A DNA stretch of 64,000 nucleotides from Eriocheir sinensis (GCF_024679095.1 NC_066577.1:4512501-4576500), one strand, 5' to 3'. Positions 20,654 through 31,007 are shown, counted from the first letter of the stretch. Notes: generated by a model not told the origin, from the letters alone. Made by a program: numbers and translations.

Positions 20654-21308
20654 GGGTCACACTACCACCAGGGCCATAACACTACCCCTGATAATGCCCA
20701 CAGGGTACAGAGGAAGGGTCACACTACCACCAAGGCCATAACGCTACCCCTGATAATGTCCACAGGGTACAGAGGAAGGGCCACACTACCACCAGGGCCA
20801 TAACGCTACCCCTGATAATGTCCACAGGGTACAGAGGAAGGGTCACACTACCACCAAGGCCATAACGCTACCCCTGATAATGTCCACAGGGTACAGAGGA
20901 AGGGTCACACTACCACCAGGGCCATAACGCTACCCCTGATAATGTCCACAGGGTACAGAGGAAGGGTCACACTACCACCAAGGCCATAACGCTACCCCTG
21001 ATAATGTCCACAGGGTACAGAGGAAGGGTCACACTACCACCAAGGCCATAACGCTACCCCTGATAATGTCCACAGGGTACAGAAGAAGGGTCACACTACC
21101 ACCAAGGCCATAACGCTACCCCTGATAATGTCCACAGGGTACAGAGGAAGGGCCACACTACCACCACGGCCATAACGCTACCCCTGATAATGTCCACAGG
21201 GTACAGAGGAAGGGTCACACTACCACCAAGGCCATAACACTACCCCTGATAATGTCCACAGGGTACAGAGGAAGGGCCACACTACCACCACGGCCATAAC
21301 GCTACCCC
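20654..21308 (+). repeat. 62-bp minisatellite, about 10.5 units
   Basis: The unit begins GGGTCACACTACCACCAAGG and contains AACGCTACCCCTGATAATG and CAGGGTACAGAGGAA. Period 62 is exact across starts 20654, 20716, 20778 and onward. Variation is limited to a few sites (CAGGG/CAAGG, GGTCAC/GGCCAC). The unit is homologous to one segment of the dispersed repeat X at 29680-29740, 34585-34645 and 51650-51710, where it is present once. Confidence 0.93.
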
Positions 21309-21563
21309 GCTCCTTCCTAATTTCCCATGGGTGCAGGGCGCTGGTTGTGATATTCTTTGTCCCACAGTCACCTCCATGGCTTCTGGGGTCCTTAATGTAC
21401 CTGGTGGATGTCTTCGTTACCTTCGTCACGTGAGCAGCTCTGGGCATCAGTTTGCTCTGTTACCGAGTGCTCACAAAGGAGTGCTCAAGCCACCCGCCAC
21501 GGCCCACGAGGCGTTATCCGTGTTAGTTCATCGATGTCCTCAGTACATTTGTTATCATAGTAA
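21309..21563. other. no gene established
   Basis: A pyrimidine tract ending CCCACAG (21366) is followed by a short hydrophobic open frame and GTGAGC, an exon-like arrangement. With no family match I do not call a gene. Confidence 0.4.
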
Positions 21564-22005
21564 ATACCAACACTCGACACATTCACGGTTTGTGGTCACG
21601 GTGCCCTCCCGACACGCAAAAATGGTGAATCGGCAGTGTATCCGTGACTATCCTTGACATACCTTGGATTTCCGGCGCGGCATCGTAACCCCGCCGTGGA
21701 AAACCTTGGACGTCGGCAGTGTCTCACGATCATTTTGGTCCGAGCAAAATGATCTTTGGTCCGAGCAAAATGATCGTGGGTCACCACGACAACTGTCAAA
21801 TGCCGTGACTATCCGGGATGGCATCGGGAAGGGTCCGGGCGAGCACCTGGAGTCCGTCGGGAACGTCGGTAAGCCATCGCAAATAACCGTGACATTCCGC
21901 CGCTCAGCCACGGTATGATAACGTGTGCTGCGGACGCCTACCGACCCCATAAAGCTGTCGGGACGCTGCGGGCTGGGCCCATGACCTCCCCGCGCGCACA
22001 TCTCC

Positions 22006-22311
22006 ATGACCCAGCGCTCTGACGCCTCCGTGCACCTGTTGCAGGTCGACGAGTTCGAGTTATCAGCCCCTGCAGCAGCCGAGATGGCTACGGAGCAGCC
22101 CCAGTCCCCCCTGCAGGAGGAAGGTACCACTACCCAGACGCAAGAGGTAGCTACTCAGCCCCAGGAAAATGGAAGGAAGAAGGCCGCCACCACTCTCCTC
22201 GATGAGGCGGTGGAGATGGACCTGGGGGAGTGGCTGCAGGAGCACCCTTGCCTCTACAACAAGGGGCTCAAGGAATATAAAAACAAAGCCCTCAAGGACC
22301 GGCTTTACGAG
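22006..22311 (+). CDS. Harbinger accessory protein, MADF-type first exon
   Basis: 102 codons from ATG to a splice-donor-like GAG|GTCAGT at 22311. The N-terminal 65 residues are Gln/Glu/Thr-rich linker. Residues about 75-100, EWLQEHPCLYNKGLKEYKNK, are the first helix of a MADF/Myb-SANT-like DNA-binding domain. In PIF/Harbinger elements such a protein escorts the transposase and binds subterminal DNA. The domain is cut at the donor and no second exon is seen before the convergent gene, so the protein would be truncated. Domestication as a host gene is not excluded. Confidence 0.65.
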
Positions 22312-22491
22312 GTCAGTTTGCTGCCACTAATGACCTAAGTAGTCTTGCCCCTCAATTAACACCTAAGCATCAATATAATCCCCTTTTCTTAACCTGCTGT
22401 TGTGTTTGGCAGAGGGAAGGAAAAACATTTGTTCCTCAATCTATTTTATTCACATTCACACAGTGTCAGTATATTAAAAAATAACAAAATC

Positions 22492-22853
22492 ATTCACATA
22501 TTGGTCTAAAATATAGTACAGTACAATCTAAGCCTAAGTCTTTATTTTCAAATGTTTTTTATCATTGTCTGCATTCTTTCTTTCATCTTTTTTATTTATA
22601 TCCAGTACATATTTATAATGAAAAGTAAAGTCTTGGATATTTTAAACACTAAAAAGAGCATTCACATGTCGATTCTTTTAAAACATAACAAAAGCATTCA
22701 CATACTTAGTCAAAACATTATTTCGACAGTACATACATTTATCTAAATGTAAGTCATACTTTCTGATGGTTTTTATTATCATCTGCATTCTGTCATTAAT
22801 TTTTTTATTCATATTCAGTATATATCTATACTGAAAAGTATAGTCTTTATATT
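22492..22853. repeat. diverged tandem duplication in element interior
   Basis: Positions 22492-22646 and 22688-22853 align: both begin ATTCACATA, carry ATCATCTGCATTCT-like blocks and end AAAGTATAGTCTT-like. AT-rich and non-coding, it occupies the place where the transposase catalytic exon would lie. Confidence 0.6.
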
Positions 22854-22868
22854 GTGATCGTTAATTAC

Positions 22869-23308
22869 TTCATGGGCACAATATGGTGAATAGTGTTCAC
22901 AGCAACGCGGAAGGCATACGAAAGGCTTTTGTAGGAATCACCTGTTGCTAAGAAACGAAGTGTGATCACAATACGTAGTCCTGGCTCAATGGGCGATCTC
23001 CAGAATGTTGTCTGCTTCTCAATGTGTGGGCCAACACGTGCAACAATCTCATTGAACAGGTCTTCATCAATCCGGAGGAAGTTTTTGTACAGCTCTGGAT
23101 CTTCCTCTGCCAGTTCTTTCATGAGTGTGACATAATGACCCAAGATAGGCCGTCTCGTCAGGTAGGGCTTCACCCAAATCCTCTTCTTTTTCGACTTCTT
23201 TTTTGTCAGCTGTATCAGTTCCAGTATAGTTTTCTTTATGGCGAGACACTCCATGTTGTGCTTGTGCAGCATCAATATCCTCAGTTTGGCTAGGTCGCTC
23301 TCTTCCAT
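22869..23308 (-). pseudogene. HARBI1-like transposase N-terminal exon
   Basis: 147 codons from ATG at 23308. KRIWVKPYLTRRPILGHY, LYKNFLRIDEDLFNEIV, RIVITLRFLATGDSYKSL and RVAVNTIHHIV follow in the order found in HARBI1/PIF transposases (N-terminal helical region). It ends at MK followed by GTAATT, which could be a splice donor at 22869, or by an in-frame TAA. The DDE catalytic domain is not found. The frame is intact, so loss of the rest is probably recent or the missing exon was replaced by the duplicated AT-rich block. Confidence 0.8.
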
Positions 23309-23798
23309 GTTATTGCGTTCACGAGGGACACTTGTGGACTGGTGCCAGTTCCAAGCAAAGCCCCCTTTTTATACATCGGCAGAAATACCAAGATGCTACA
23401 ACGGTTAGGCGCCGATGTCCGTGAAATACCGGGAAGTCACCTAGGCAAGTCCGTAACTTCATCGTGGTCGTCGTGGGTGGGTCGTGGGTTACCGGCTGTA
23501 ACCTTGGTGATACACTGTCATTTTCCGTGGCCACCGTAAGTGGGTCGGGAGGGCTCCGGGGTGGGGTCGCGAATGGTCCGGGAACGTCGTTCGCGTTCTG
23601 GCGTACTACCTTTGTACACCGTTGTACAGCTGCCACAGGGGTAATCCGGCGGTCAGATCGTGGCCAGAGGTCACGGATTAACCACCTGCTCTCCGGGAGG
23701 CCATCGTGGACCACAAATCGTGAATGTGTGAACCCAGCATGAGAGAGCCGAGAGGTGATCGATGGAGCAGGGTTTAATTAACATATAATTTTCTTGGA

Positions 23799-24005
23799 AT
23801 GTTCACCACTGACTTTGAAGAACTATTACGAACAGTGGCTCCCAAAATATCAGGAATCGATACCAGGCACATAAAAGCCATTCGACCGGCTCCCATCAGA
23901 CTGCAGCGATAATCTAACAAGCGGAGATTCTTTTCCGAGCCTACACTTTCGAGATGTCAAAGCTGATCGAGTTTCCATGCAAACTTTCCTTGTGTGGACG
24001 GTCCT
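23799..24005 (+). pseudogene. second Harbinger transposase relic
   Basis: From ATG at 23799: FTTDFEELLRTVAPKISGID, then AIRPAPIRLQR and a stop. In another frame SGDSFPSLHFRDVK follows. This is the same helical region as in the intact exon next door (FLATGDSYKSL...) but from a different subfamily. It lies outside the right end of the element at 21564-23740. Confidence 0.65.
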
Positions 24006-24056
24006 GAGAAACAGTTGGGAACCATTTGAGAATCAAATTTTGTTTTCCATCCTTAA

Positions 24057-24389
24057 GGCCACGGTCGCACAGTCACGATGACTCCCGGCGCCCTCCCGAC
24101 GTCGGACCACGTGCAGACAGTTTTGGAATGTCGCGCTGCCAGACGTACGTTACGACCATCGTAAGTAGATCCCCTTGAGTGCCGACCATTGCCGAAGTCG
24201 AAACGACGTTGTTACGACGTTGTTGAGATGGACATCCGACGGTCGTAGCTTATTCGCAACGGGTGAAAGATGTCGGGGAGGGCCCCGATTGTTTTGAAAT
24301 TTCCAAAACTGTCGGCGTGTGGCCCGACGGTGGGAGGAGCCAGGACAGCCGGAGAGTTATGATCGTGATGTGCACATGTGACCGCGGCC
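24057..24389. mobile_element. Harbinger MITE with TAA duplication
   Basis: It starts GGCCACGGTCGCACA and ends TGTGACCGCGGCC, inverted ends with TAA on both sides (24054-24056 and 24390-24392). A 3-bp TWA duplication is the hallmark of PIF/Harbinger. The subterminal ACGACGTTGTTACGACGTTG iteration is typical of such MITEs. Confidence 0.78.
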
Positions 24390-24649
24390 TAAAACGTGAG
24401 AAACATTTGCGCGCTCACGCGCGCACATGCAGTGACGTCACGAAATAGCGTCGTCTGCACCTTGTGCGTCGTCTGCAAACCCATTGGGTGGTCACCTCCC
24501 CAGCACAGTCAGCACGTGTGCCCCATCCCCAAGTCACTACCCGCGGGCAAATGGCAAGATCTTCAGCATCATTTGAGTTAAGTGATTACCCGAGATCGCT
24601 TGAGGATGCTGCGAAGCTAAGAGGTTTTGGAGGAGGAGACTGGTAGACT

Positions 24650-24905
24650 GGCTGTCTATCTGGCTGGCTGGCTGGTTGACTGGTTGCCTGGTGGGTTGAT
24701 TGGCTGGCTGATTGGTAAACTGACTGTCTGTCTAACTGACCGACTGGATGGCTGACTGGTTGACTGCATGGATGACTGACTGGGTGGTTGACTGACTGGC
24801 TGATTGGTTGGCTGGCTGGCTGGCTGACTGGCTGATTGGTTGGTTGGCTGACTGTCTGGCTGGTCGGTTGACTGGCTGTCCCTCTGCCTGGCCGATCTCC
24901 TGTTG
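24650..24905 (+). repeat. degenerate TGGC/TGAC tetranucleotide repeat
   Basis: Irregular runs of TGGCTGGC, TGACTGAC and TTGGTTGGC. The minus strand translates as Ser-Gln-Pro-rich peptide (SQPTNQPVSQP) in several frames, which is a repeat artefact. Confidence 0.88.
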
Positions 24906-25279
24906 CTGACCAGTGATGCCCAGGTAGGCAGCACAGGCAGGCAAACAGGTGAGGGCAAGTGACGACAGGTGAGGGCAGGTGACGGCAAGTCACCTTACAC
25001 TACGCACTCTTTGAGGGTTACTTACCTGCGTACACTTATATACTCCACCCAGCACTGAGCTCTGTCCCTCGATCTGTGCACTTTGCCTCCACTGAATTTC
25101 CTTTCCTATTTTCTTCCCCTGCTTAATTGAGCGCCGCTATGCGTGTTTACCTCCGCCAGCTCATGTAAATCCCGTTCCATAGTAATCCCCCGCCACACAA
25201 CAAGCTAGGGGACCCGGGGCAATACCTAAAGAGTGTTACCTCATGTAATAATCTAATCAGTCTTGCCTGTAATATTTAC

Positions 25280-25454
25280 CTCTGACAAAATGAGCACTGC
25301 AGAGTCGAGATGAAGCAGACGGCCGCCAGTTTTCCCTCCTCACAGCTGCTATCCACTTCCCCCGCCCTTCTGGATTCGCTGGAAATCTATAAAATGACAC
25401 AGCATCTCTCCCGTGTCGGTTAGAACATCCAACCGCACAGCATACGTATCCCAT
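25280..25454 (-). CDS. THAP-type zinc-finger exon
   Basis: From ATG at 25454 the minus strand encodes MGYVCCAVGCSNR, SFYRFP, KWIAAVRRENWRP and LCSAHF. This is the C2CH pattern (Cys-X4-Cys, then a long gap, Cys-X2-His) with the conserved Trp and Pro of THAP DNA-binding domains. The exon ends in AG|GTAAAT, a good donor, at 25280. THAP domains occur in transcription regulators and in P-element transposases, so it could be a host gene or a transposon gene. Further exons would lie below 25257, but none is recognisable in the window down to 24,400. This is the strongest coding exon outside the clear transposons. Confidence 0.65.
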
Positions 25455-26110
25455 GACGAACACACAGAGCACTTGTGCAGCCGCCACCAAGGTTTGCTTT
25501 GATAAGTGACCACCGCCACTGACCACCAAGATGGCCGTGCAGGCCCGCGCTACCCCCGCACCCCCACTAATGACGTCAGCTGCAAAACCTCTATAGTCTC
25601 TCCCAGCTGTGAAGTGCGTTTGGTGCTTTAGTAGGCGCCCGCACAGGGGATTTCCTCGCCACAGCGCTGCCAAACGTAACCTTGAAGCTGGAAATACAGT
25701 CTCTATTAGCCTTTCCCTCAAAAAAAAAAAAATACTTGTTCACCTTGTTTATAAGTTCTTTCTCTCGAATGTAGAACACGAGAGTGAGTAGGAATATCTG
25801 TCATTGCGGATAGAGGTGAGAAAGTGACATGGTTAGTTTGGTTACATGGTGTCTTTAAATTTAACCACTGTCCGGTGACAACATTAATTTTGAGAGTAAC
25901 GTACGTTGTTAGTTGTTACGTGTTATGGAATTTCTACAATTTATTACCATTATCCTAAAACGCGACACATTCATAGCACTACATAGGCATATTTAAGATT
26001 TACAAAACATTTAATTAATGTACAACTTCAAATGGTAAATAACTGATTATGTGAGAGAGTGATGTGTATTGGGGATGATGCGGCAGTGCTGTGGATAGGC
26101 GTGTGCCCTC
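25455..26110. other. 5' side of the THAP exon; no other gene
   Basis: Possible promoter and 5' untranslated region for the minus-strand exon. No TATA box or second exon recognised. Beyond about 25,800 it is AT-rich and unremarkable. Confidence 0.35.
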
Positions 26111-26113
26111 AAC

Positions 26114-26297
26114 CAAACGGACGTCATAGATGAGTGGAACAGGCTTAACAGCCATGTTGTGGGTGCCAATACCATAGATTCATTCAAGAAGAGGTTGGAT
26201 AAATTCATGGATAGTGAGATACGGTTGGGTTAGGCTTACAGGAGCTGCCCTGTATAGACCAACCGGCCTCTTACAGACTCCTCACGTTATGTTCTTA
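26114..26297 (+). pseudogene. LINE-C 3' end
   Basis: TDVIDEWNRLNSHVVGANTI and DSFKKRLDKFMDSE are the final residues of a CR1/Jockey-type ORF2 (WN-L--HVV-A-T--FK-RLDKF). A short 3' untranslated region follows, containing ACCGGCCTCTTACAGACTCC and TATGTTCTTA. A related tail lies in opposite orientation at 38893-39264. Confidence 0.78.
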
Positions 26298-26355
26298 TAA
26301 TATATGTCAGACTATAGCGATCACGAGTCCAGTGCGCGTGATGAACTGGTGAATG

Positions 26356-26418
26356 ACACACACACACACACACACACACACTGATTAAATATACACTCAT
26401 AGATAGTGATTCATTGAT

Positions 26419-26481
<63 letters not shown>

Positions 26482-26495
26482 CACTTTCTTATCTT
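26356..26495. repeat. (AC)n microsatellites
   Basis: Two AC tracts, about 26356-26381 and 26421-26495, separated by TGATTAAATATACACTC-type sequence, with (GT)n following at 26537-26558. Confidence 0.9.
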
Positions 26496-26602
26496 ACACG
26501 CACATAAAATTTTCCGTTCATCTGACCCAACTTTCTTTGTGTGTGTGTGTGTGTGTGTCAGCTCCTAGCCACTCACAAACCACTCCGACTTCACACACTT
26601 AA

Positions 26603-26692
26603 GCTGGGTTCACAGTTCACACATAGCCGACTTGGCGTCCGGTTCGGCCTCGTTCCGTCCCGAGACTCCCGACCAGTGAAAACGGGACAAAA
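26603..26692. mobile_element. single Harbinger-like terminus
   Basis: TTAAGCTGGGTTCACAGTTC resembles the tips of the local Harbinger elements (GCTGGGTTCACAC at 23740). The matching right end is not identified. Confidence 0.35.
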
Positions 26693-27050
26693 CATATGGC
26701 ATCATGGCCATGGTCGGCGGTAAACGTGGGTGGGCGGGCGGGGTCGTCACCGAGCGGCGGGATGCGGGCCGATTTTTTTTAGCATGTTAAAAAAAAATCG
26801 GGGCCAGACAGGACAGTTGTTAGAAATCACAAAACGTGATTAGAACGCCGTCAGGTGGGATCAGACGCTGCCAAGCGGGGATGAGCCCCCGTCTGGAAGC
26901 GTTAAACGGGATGAAAACGGTATGAAAATTGCGCGCCCCGTGTGGCACCGTCGCATCGTCAGCGGAACTCAATCTTTATTATCGTAGAGTAACTAAGTGA
27001 AGCATCAAAGTGTAAAAAAGTACCAAGAATGACCTAAAAATCGATGCAAA

Positions 27051-27590
27051 GTGGAACAGGTCACAAGAAGAGGAAGAATAGTGATTGTTGATATCCTAGT
27101 TATATACGTACATTATATACATACATACGTCATCATTTGCTTTCATAATGATATTGTAAATAAACTTTGGTGGGACAGATTCCGACAAGCAGTCGACAAA
27201 AGACACGGTACCGCGTCGAAATTCATGTATGTATTCAGGATGGGATGTCTCACGATACTGGGATGTCTCATAACACCACGCCGGTCCCCAACCACCCCTC
27301 AACATCATTCAACAGCATTAAATCAACAACATTCAGGCTGCACCAGCTTTGTTGGACGAAAATGGAATAAGCTCCCGCCTTCAGTGGTCCAGTGCAACAT
27401 GAATAACTCGTTAAAAAATATGATCGCCATTTCCTCCACCTTAAAATTCACTAAGTCACTAAGTTAGTGCAGCTTTGTTGACCATTAGGCCATTTGTTTT
27501 ATTACTGTATCATTTGGACAGACCACCTAGTCTGGACCATAGGGTCTGTGTGCTCTGAATATCTATGCAAATCTATGTGGAGCTCACATG
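27051..27590 (+). pseudogene. LINE-B 3' end with 3' UTR (unit 1)
   Basis: The frame closes with FRMGCLTILG, TSFVGRKWNKLPPSVV and a stop, the F--R-W--LP--VV ending of non-LTR ORF2 proteins. The 3' UTR contains GGACAGACCACCTAGTCTGG, GGTCTGTGTGCTCTGAATAT and CTATGCAAATCTATG. The same tail is found before (CT)n tracts at 37541 and 37898. Confidence 0.75.
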
Positions 27591-28046
27591 ATTATAACAC
27601 GACATGGGTTAATGTGGATGTTTTGTGAGCAGTACCGTGTCCTCGTGTCAGGGTGAACGGACTGTAGATCATGATTTGGCTACATTGTTTGCTGTTGATT
27701 TGTTTGATAATGAAGCACATAACACAATTAAATGCGTATCGACAAATGATAATATCAAGCATAGAAAAACAATGAAACACCTGGGTGCATAACAGATGAG
27801 TGTCCTATATTCCACACAGAGATAAATGAACGATTAGATGAATACATAAATAAAGAAGTAGAACAAAGGTAATAAGGACGACGCTCTATTCATCGTAAAA
27901 AAAAAATATATAACGGGGCCACGGAGATCCAGAACACGAAATCATCGAAATCTTAACTCAGCTTTCATTTCCTGCAGATTTGTACTTAAAGCCATCTAAA
28001 ACACTCTCAAAGTATTATAGTGGAGCGAAGTGGCATTATCACGCGC
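27591..28046. other. unclassified part of the duplicated unit
   Basis: Present in both duplicated units, AT-rich, with many stops in all frames. No family recognised. Confidence 0.4.
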
Positions 28047-28352
28047 TAACTCGACACAATCTTCCAAACAACTATCCCCTATTCTTCGACAACACTCAGC
28101 TGTCACCTTCTTCAACACTAAATATCCTCGGTCTATCCTTAACTCAAAATCTTAACTGGAAACTTCATATCTCCTCTCTTACTAAATCAGCTTCCTCGAG
28201 GTTGGGCGTTTTGTATCGTCTCCGCCAGTTCTTCTCCCCTGCACAGTAGCTATCCATATACAGGGGCCTTGTCCACCCTCGAATGGAGTATGCATTTCAC
28301 GTGTGGGGGGGGGCTCCACTCACACAGCTCTCCTGGACAGAGTGGAGTCTAA
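28047..28352 (+). pseudogene. LINE-A reverse-transcriptase fragment (unit 1)
   Basis: RHNLPNNYPLFFDNTQLSPS, LNILGLSLTQNLNWKLHISS and LGVLYRLRQFFSPAQ are the C-terminal part of a Jockey-like RT after the palm. An in-frame TAG follows, then YRGLVHPRMEYA. The frame shifts again at a G-run. Sequence is cut at 28352 by the MITE and continues at 29215. Confidence 0.82.
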
Positions 28353-29214
28353 CGGCCGTAGTATTAATCTTTCCCATTCCCTTTACATACTGTGGGGTAT
28401 GTGTAAACCGCACTATCCCTTTCCCGTCCCCGGCGGGCCAGACAAGACTAACCCGCAGGTCATAATAATGTTGGCAGCACTTTCAAACCAATATACACAG
28501 AAAACGAGGTAAATAATGCATTTTTCACACACCATTGTATTCATATACATTATATATCATAAAACAAAACAATAGGGTAATTGATCTACAGGTAAATAAC
28601 AGGTAACGCGGGTGAGTTAATTTATGAGACAGGTTGGTATCCATGACTGGTCACACACACCCGGGCAGCCATGGGACAGCCACATCCCTAGGGGTTGCCA
28701 GGTCGTGTCATTGGTGGCATTTTTGTCTTAATTCAAGGTGGTCACCAAGAAATGCCCTTTTTTATGGTATATGTTAAGTATTAGTATAATAATGCCATAT
28801 TTAGTCATCTATCTGCCGTCATTTGCCATTTTAGGGCAATTATAAAGGAATCTTCAGGAATAACTGTATGTTTACAATCAAATGGAAACACAAGAGTCTT
28901 TATAAACTAAAATAAATATAATAACCGGCAAAGTTTGCGATACAATATCAGTCATAGAAATATTCTGATACTTTTCAATATATTTTCTTCTTTAATAACA
29001 AATGGAACACTATTTATTCATGAAATATACGAAGGGGAACCTAAAGATGTCCTGCCTCGCACCCCGCGGAGTCAACACTTTTTCGACCCCATCCGCTCTC
29101 TCTCCATGTAGGGTTCATCAACCCCAACCCCCGGGGACGCTTAAAGCTGCGGCTCACAGCCAAGGGAAAGAGAAGGGATGGGAACGGGAATGGGGGAGAT
29201 TAATACTACGGCCG
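28353..29214 (+). mobile_element. Harbinger-type MITE copy B inside LINE-A
   Basis: Ends are CGGCCGTAGTATTAATC and GATTAATACTACGGCCG, perfect 17-bp inverted repeats flanked by TAA (28350-28352 and 29215-29217). Removing the insert and one TAA rejoins the LINE-A frame. The 862-bp interior is AT-rich with GGTTGCCAGG and ATGTTTACAATCAAATGG blocks and no transposase. TAA duplication points to PIF/Harbinger. Confidence 0.85.
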
Positions 29215-29395
29215 TAAGGCTCTTCGTCTTATCAGCTTTCCTCCTCTTACTGACAGTCTTCTACCTCTGCTCTTTCGGCCACCTCTTCGGATTCTTTACC
29301 GTAGCAGCGAGTAGCGGGATTTTTTGTTGTTGTTTCCTTTTTTTGTGCCCTTGCGCTGTCTCCTTTGCTGTAAAAAAAAAAAAAAAAAAATTAAG
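29215..29395 (+). pseudogene. LINE-A 3' end with poly(A) (unit 1)
   Basis: Continues the split fragment: LLLLTVFYLCSFGHLFGFFT, then CTCCTTTGCTGTAAAA and an A-run at 29371-29389. This defines the LINE-A 3' terminus. Confidence 0.75.
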
Positions 29396-29589
29396 GCGGG
29401 AGTGTGGCGCAACATTTTACCTCTGGATTTCGGTGATTGTCGTGGCTGGGTTCGTGCGTCTTACCACCACGTGCTTGTCGCTATAGTCAGACTCAGCTAT
29501 GAAGTGCGTTTGGGCGGTCCGAGCGGATTTCATATTTGTGTCGGTACAGCCTACACTTGGCAGGAGGCACGCGTGGTGGCATCACTGTG

Positions 29590-29830
29590 AATCTCGAGTC
29601 TCAGGTCGGTATTCTCAGACACTCCCGCTTCTTCCAAACGCCAAAATGGAGATTAATCGGGTTTTCATATGCATGGTACAGAAGAAGGGTCACACTACCA
29701 TCAGAGTCATTAAACTACCCCTGTAAATGCCCAGAACGCCTACGAAAGCCTTGTCAAATATGTGTACTTGGTCGACAAAAGGTTTGAGAATACGGGGGTC
29801 AGCAACTTTCAGGACACGTGGGCTCTGCCG
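29590..29830 (+). repeat. dispersed repeat X (unit 1)
   Basis: Contains AATCGGGTTTTCATATGCAT, GGTACAGAAGAAGGGTCACAC, TTAAACTACCCCTGTAAATG and GCCTACGAAAGCCTTGTCAA with the overlap trimmed. Homologues lie at 34495-34735, 39965-40108 (reverse), 50535-51060 (split by a SINE), 51310-51775 (palindrome) and 61233-61320. Type unknown; it is the source of the 62-bp minisatellite unit. Confidence 0.75.
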
Positions 29831-30002
29831 CTCTGAGTTGCGCCAGGAAGGGAGGATTTGTTGAGGAAATGGAATCCCCCGCCGATAACGTGACATTCTG
29901 TTGAGCCTACGCAGTGATCGAGGTAGTACAGTTTATGTTCCTGGCACTGTTTGTGTTTCGAGGCAGATTTGACTCTCTACATAATTTTCACATTTGGACG
30001 TA

Positions 30003-30117
30003 TCCTGGCGCCACTATAAACACTTCCCTGCGCCATGACGAGCTGGGGCCGAATACCATCAAGGCCCCTCAAGCAAGCCTACCGAAGCTATAGGCATAGA
30101 CGTAAAAAAAAAAAATT
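30003..30117 (+). mobile_element. SINE-B, 5'-truncated (unit 1)
   Basis: Starts at TGGCGCCACTATAAACACTT and ends GGCATAGACGTAAAAAAAAA. It matches the 3' third of the SINE at 50658-50990 on the other strand. The tRNA-like head is absent. Confidence 0.75.
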
Positions 30118-30559
30118 CAGAAAAGTATGTATACATTCAGGAACCGTGCTTGAAAATTATACGTCTGAAAATAGCTGAGCACCAAAGGAGTTGAAGGGAA
30201 ATAAGTGTGAGAAAATGTATATGCCCTACTTTATTTAGCCCTCGTTTTCGTGTGTTTGTTCTTACACCATTGTTGCCAATTTATGCTAATGGTATGCAGA
30301 CATGAAATGATGGTGTCAGGAAACAGGGTGGGAGCGAGGTGTGTGAACTGTGGGGTCCAGTTTACTCACCTGCAGGGTCTCGCAGCGCACTCTGGTTTTA
30401 GCGATGTGAGTCTAACCTACTTACTTGTTACACGTTTTTAAGTTTTTAAGATAACAGTTCGCGCCTTAAACTTAACACTTAACACCAACTACTTTAATAA
30501 AGTAAAAAACACCTTAAAAACGGTTAACATAAGTGGTGGCAGCGGTGGGGATATATATA

Positions 30560-30830
30560 GATCAAAACCAAGCTCTCCCTCCTCCCCTCCCTCCTCCTTC
30601 CTCTCCTTCTCCTTGTTCCCTTCGTCCTTCTCCTTTTCATCTTTTTCTTTCTCCTTATTCCCTCTCTTTCCCTATCTTCTTATTCTTTCTTCTCCTCCTT
30701 TCCTTCTCTTCCTTTCCCCTCTACTTCTCTTTCTCTCTCTTCTCCATTTTCTCCCTCTCTTACTCTTTCTCCTTCCGTACCAGCCTCTTTCTCTCCTTCT
30801 CCTCTCCCTCTATTCCTTTTCGTGTAGATT
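30560..30830 (+). repeat. CT-rich tract (unit 1)
   Basis: CTCCCTCC and TTCTCCTTTTC runs form a pyrimidine-rich stretch. Ser/Phe/Leu/Pro open frames over it are compositional. An identical tract lies at 35457-35727. Confidence 0.85.
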
Positions 30831-31007
30831 TGTATAGGCTTAAATCTATACAAAGCACTTAAAAATCACTGAAAAGTAGTTAATAGCTATACGTAAGAAA
30901 TTCTCTGCATGAGTTTAAAGTCTTGACGATTCCCACATTCTTACCCTCGTATTATCAAACTTTGGGGGCTCTTAAAGACAAAAAGAATGAGAGAGGAAAA
31001 ATAGGAA

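Larger units (their letters stand above)
21564..23740. mobile_element. PIF/Harbinger transposon, internally deleted
   Basis: The ends are inverted repeats of about 45 bp. The left has ACACATTCACGGTTTGTGGT, and the right (minus strand) has ACACATTCACGATTTGTGGT; both continue into CCTCCCG. Inside, a MADF-type gene points right from the left end and a HARBI1-like transposase points left from the right end. This is the two-gene arrangement of the superfamily. Both stop after their first exons, and the middle is AT-rich filler, so the catalytic DDE region is missing. The left tip is too diverged to define the target duplication. Confidence 0.8.

Noticed and set aside
21367..21426. Short hydrophobic exon between CCCACAG and GTGAGC
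   Set aside because: Splice-like borders occur by chance and the 20-residue peptide has no family match.
24263..24448. C2H2-like zinc finger (CTCDRGLKREKHLRAH)
   Set aside because: Cys spacing is CXC rather than CX2C, the last His is Cys, and the segment straddles the end of a Harbinger MITE.
24650..24993. Ser-Gln-Pro-Thr-Asn-rich protein on the minus strand
   Set aside because: The same peptide appears in several frames of a degenerate TGGC/TGAC tract.
30335..30410. Half zinc finger CVNCGVQFTHLQGLAAH
   Set aside because: The CX2CX12H pattern is present, but the second copy (35,240-35,300) has a 2-bp loss in it and no second His follows. Probably chance or an old repeat-borne relic.
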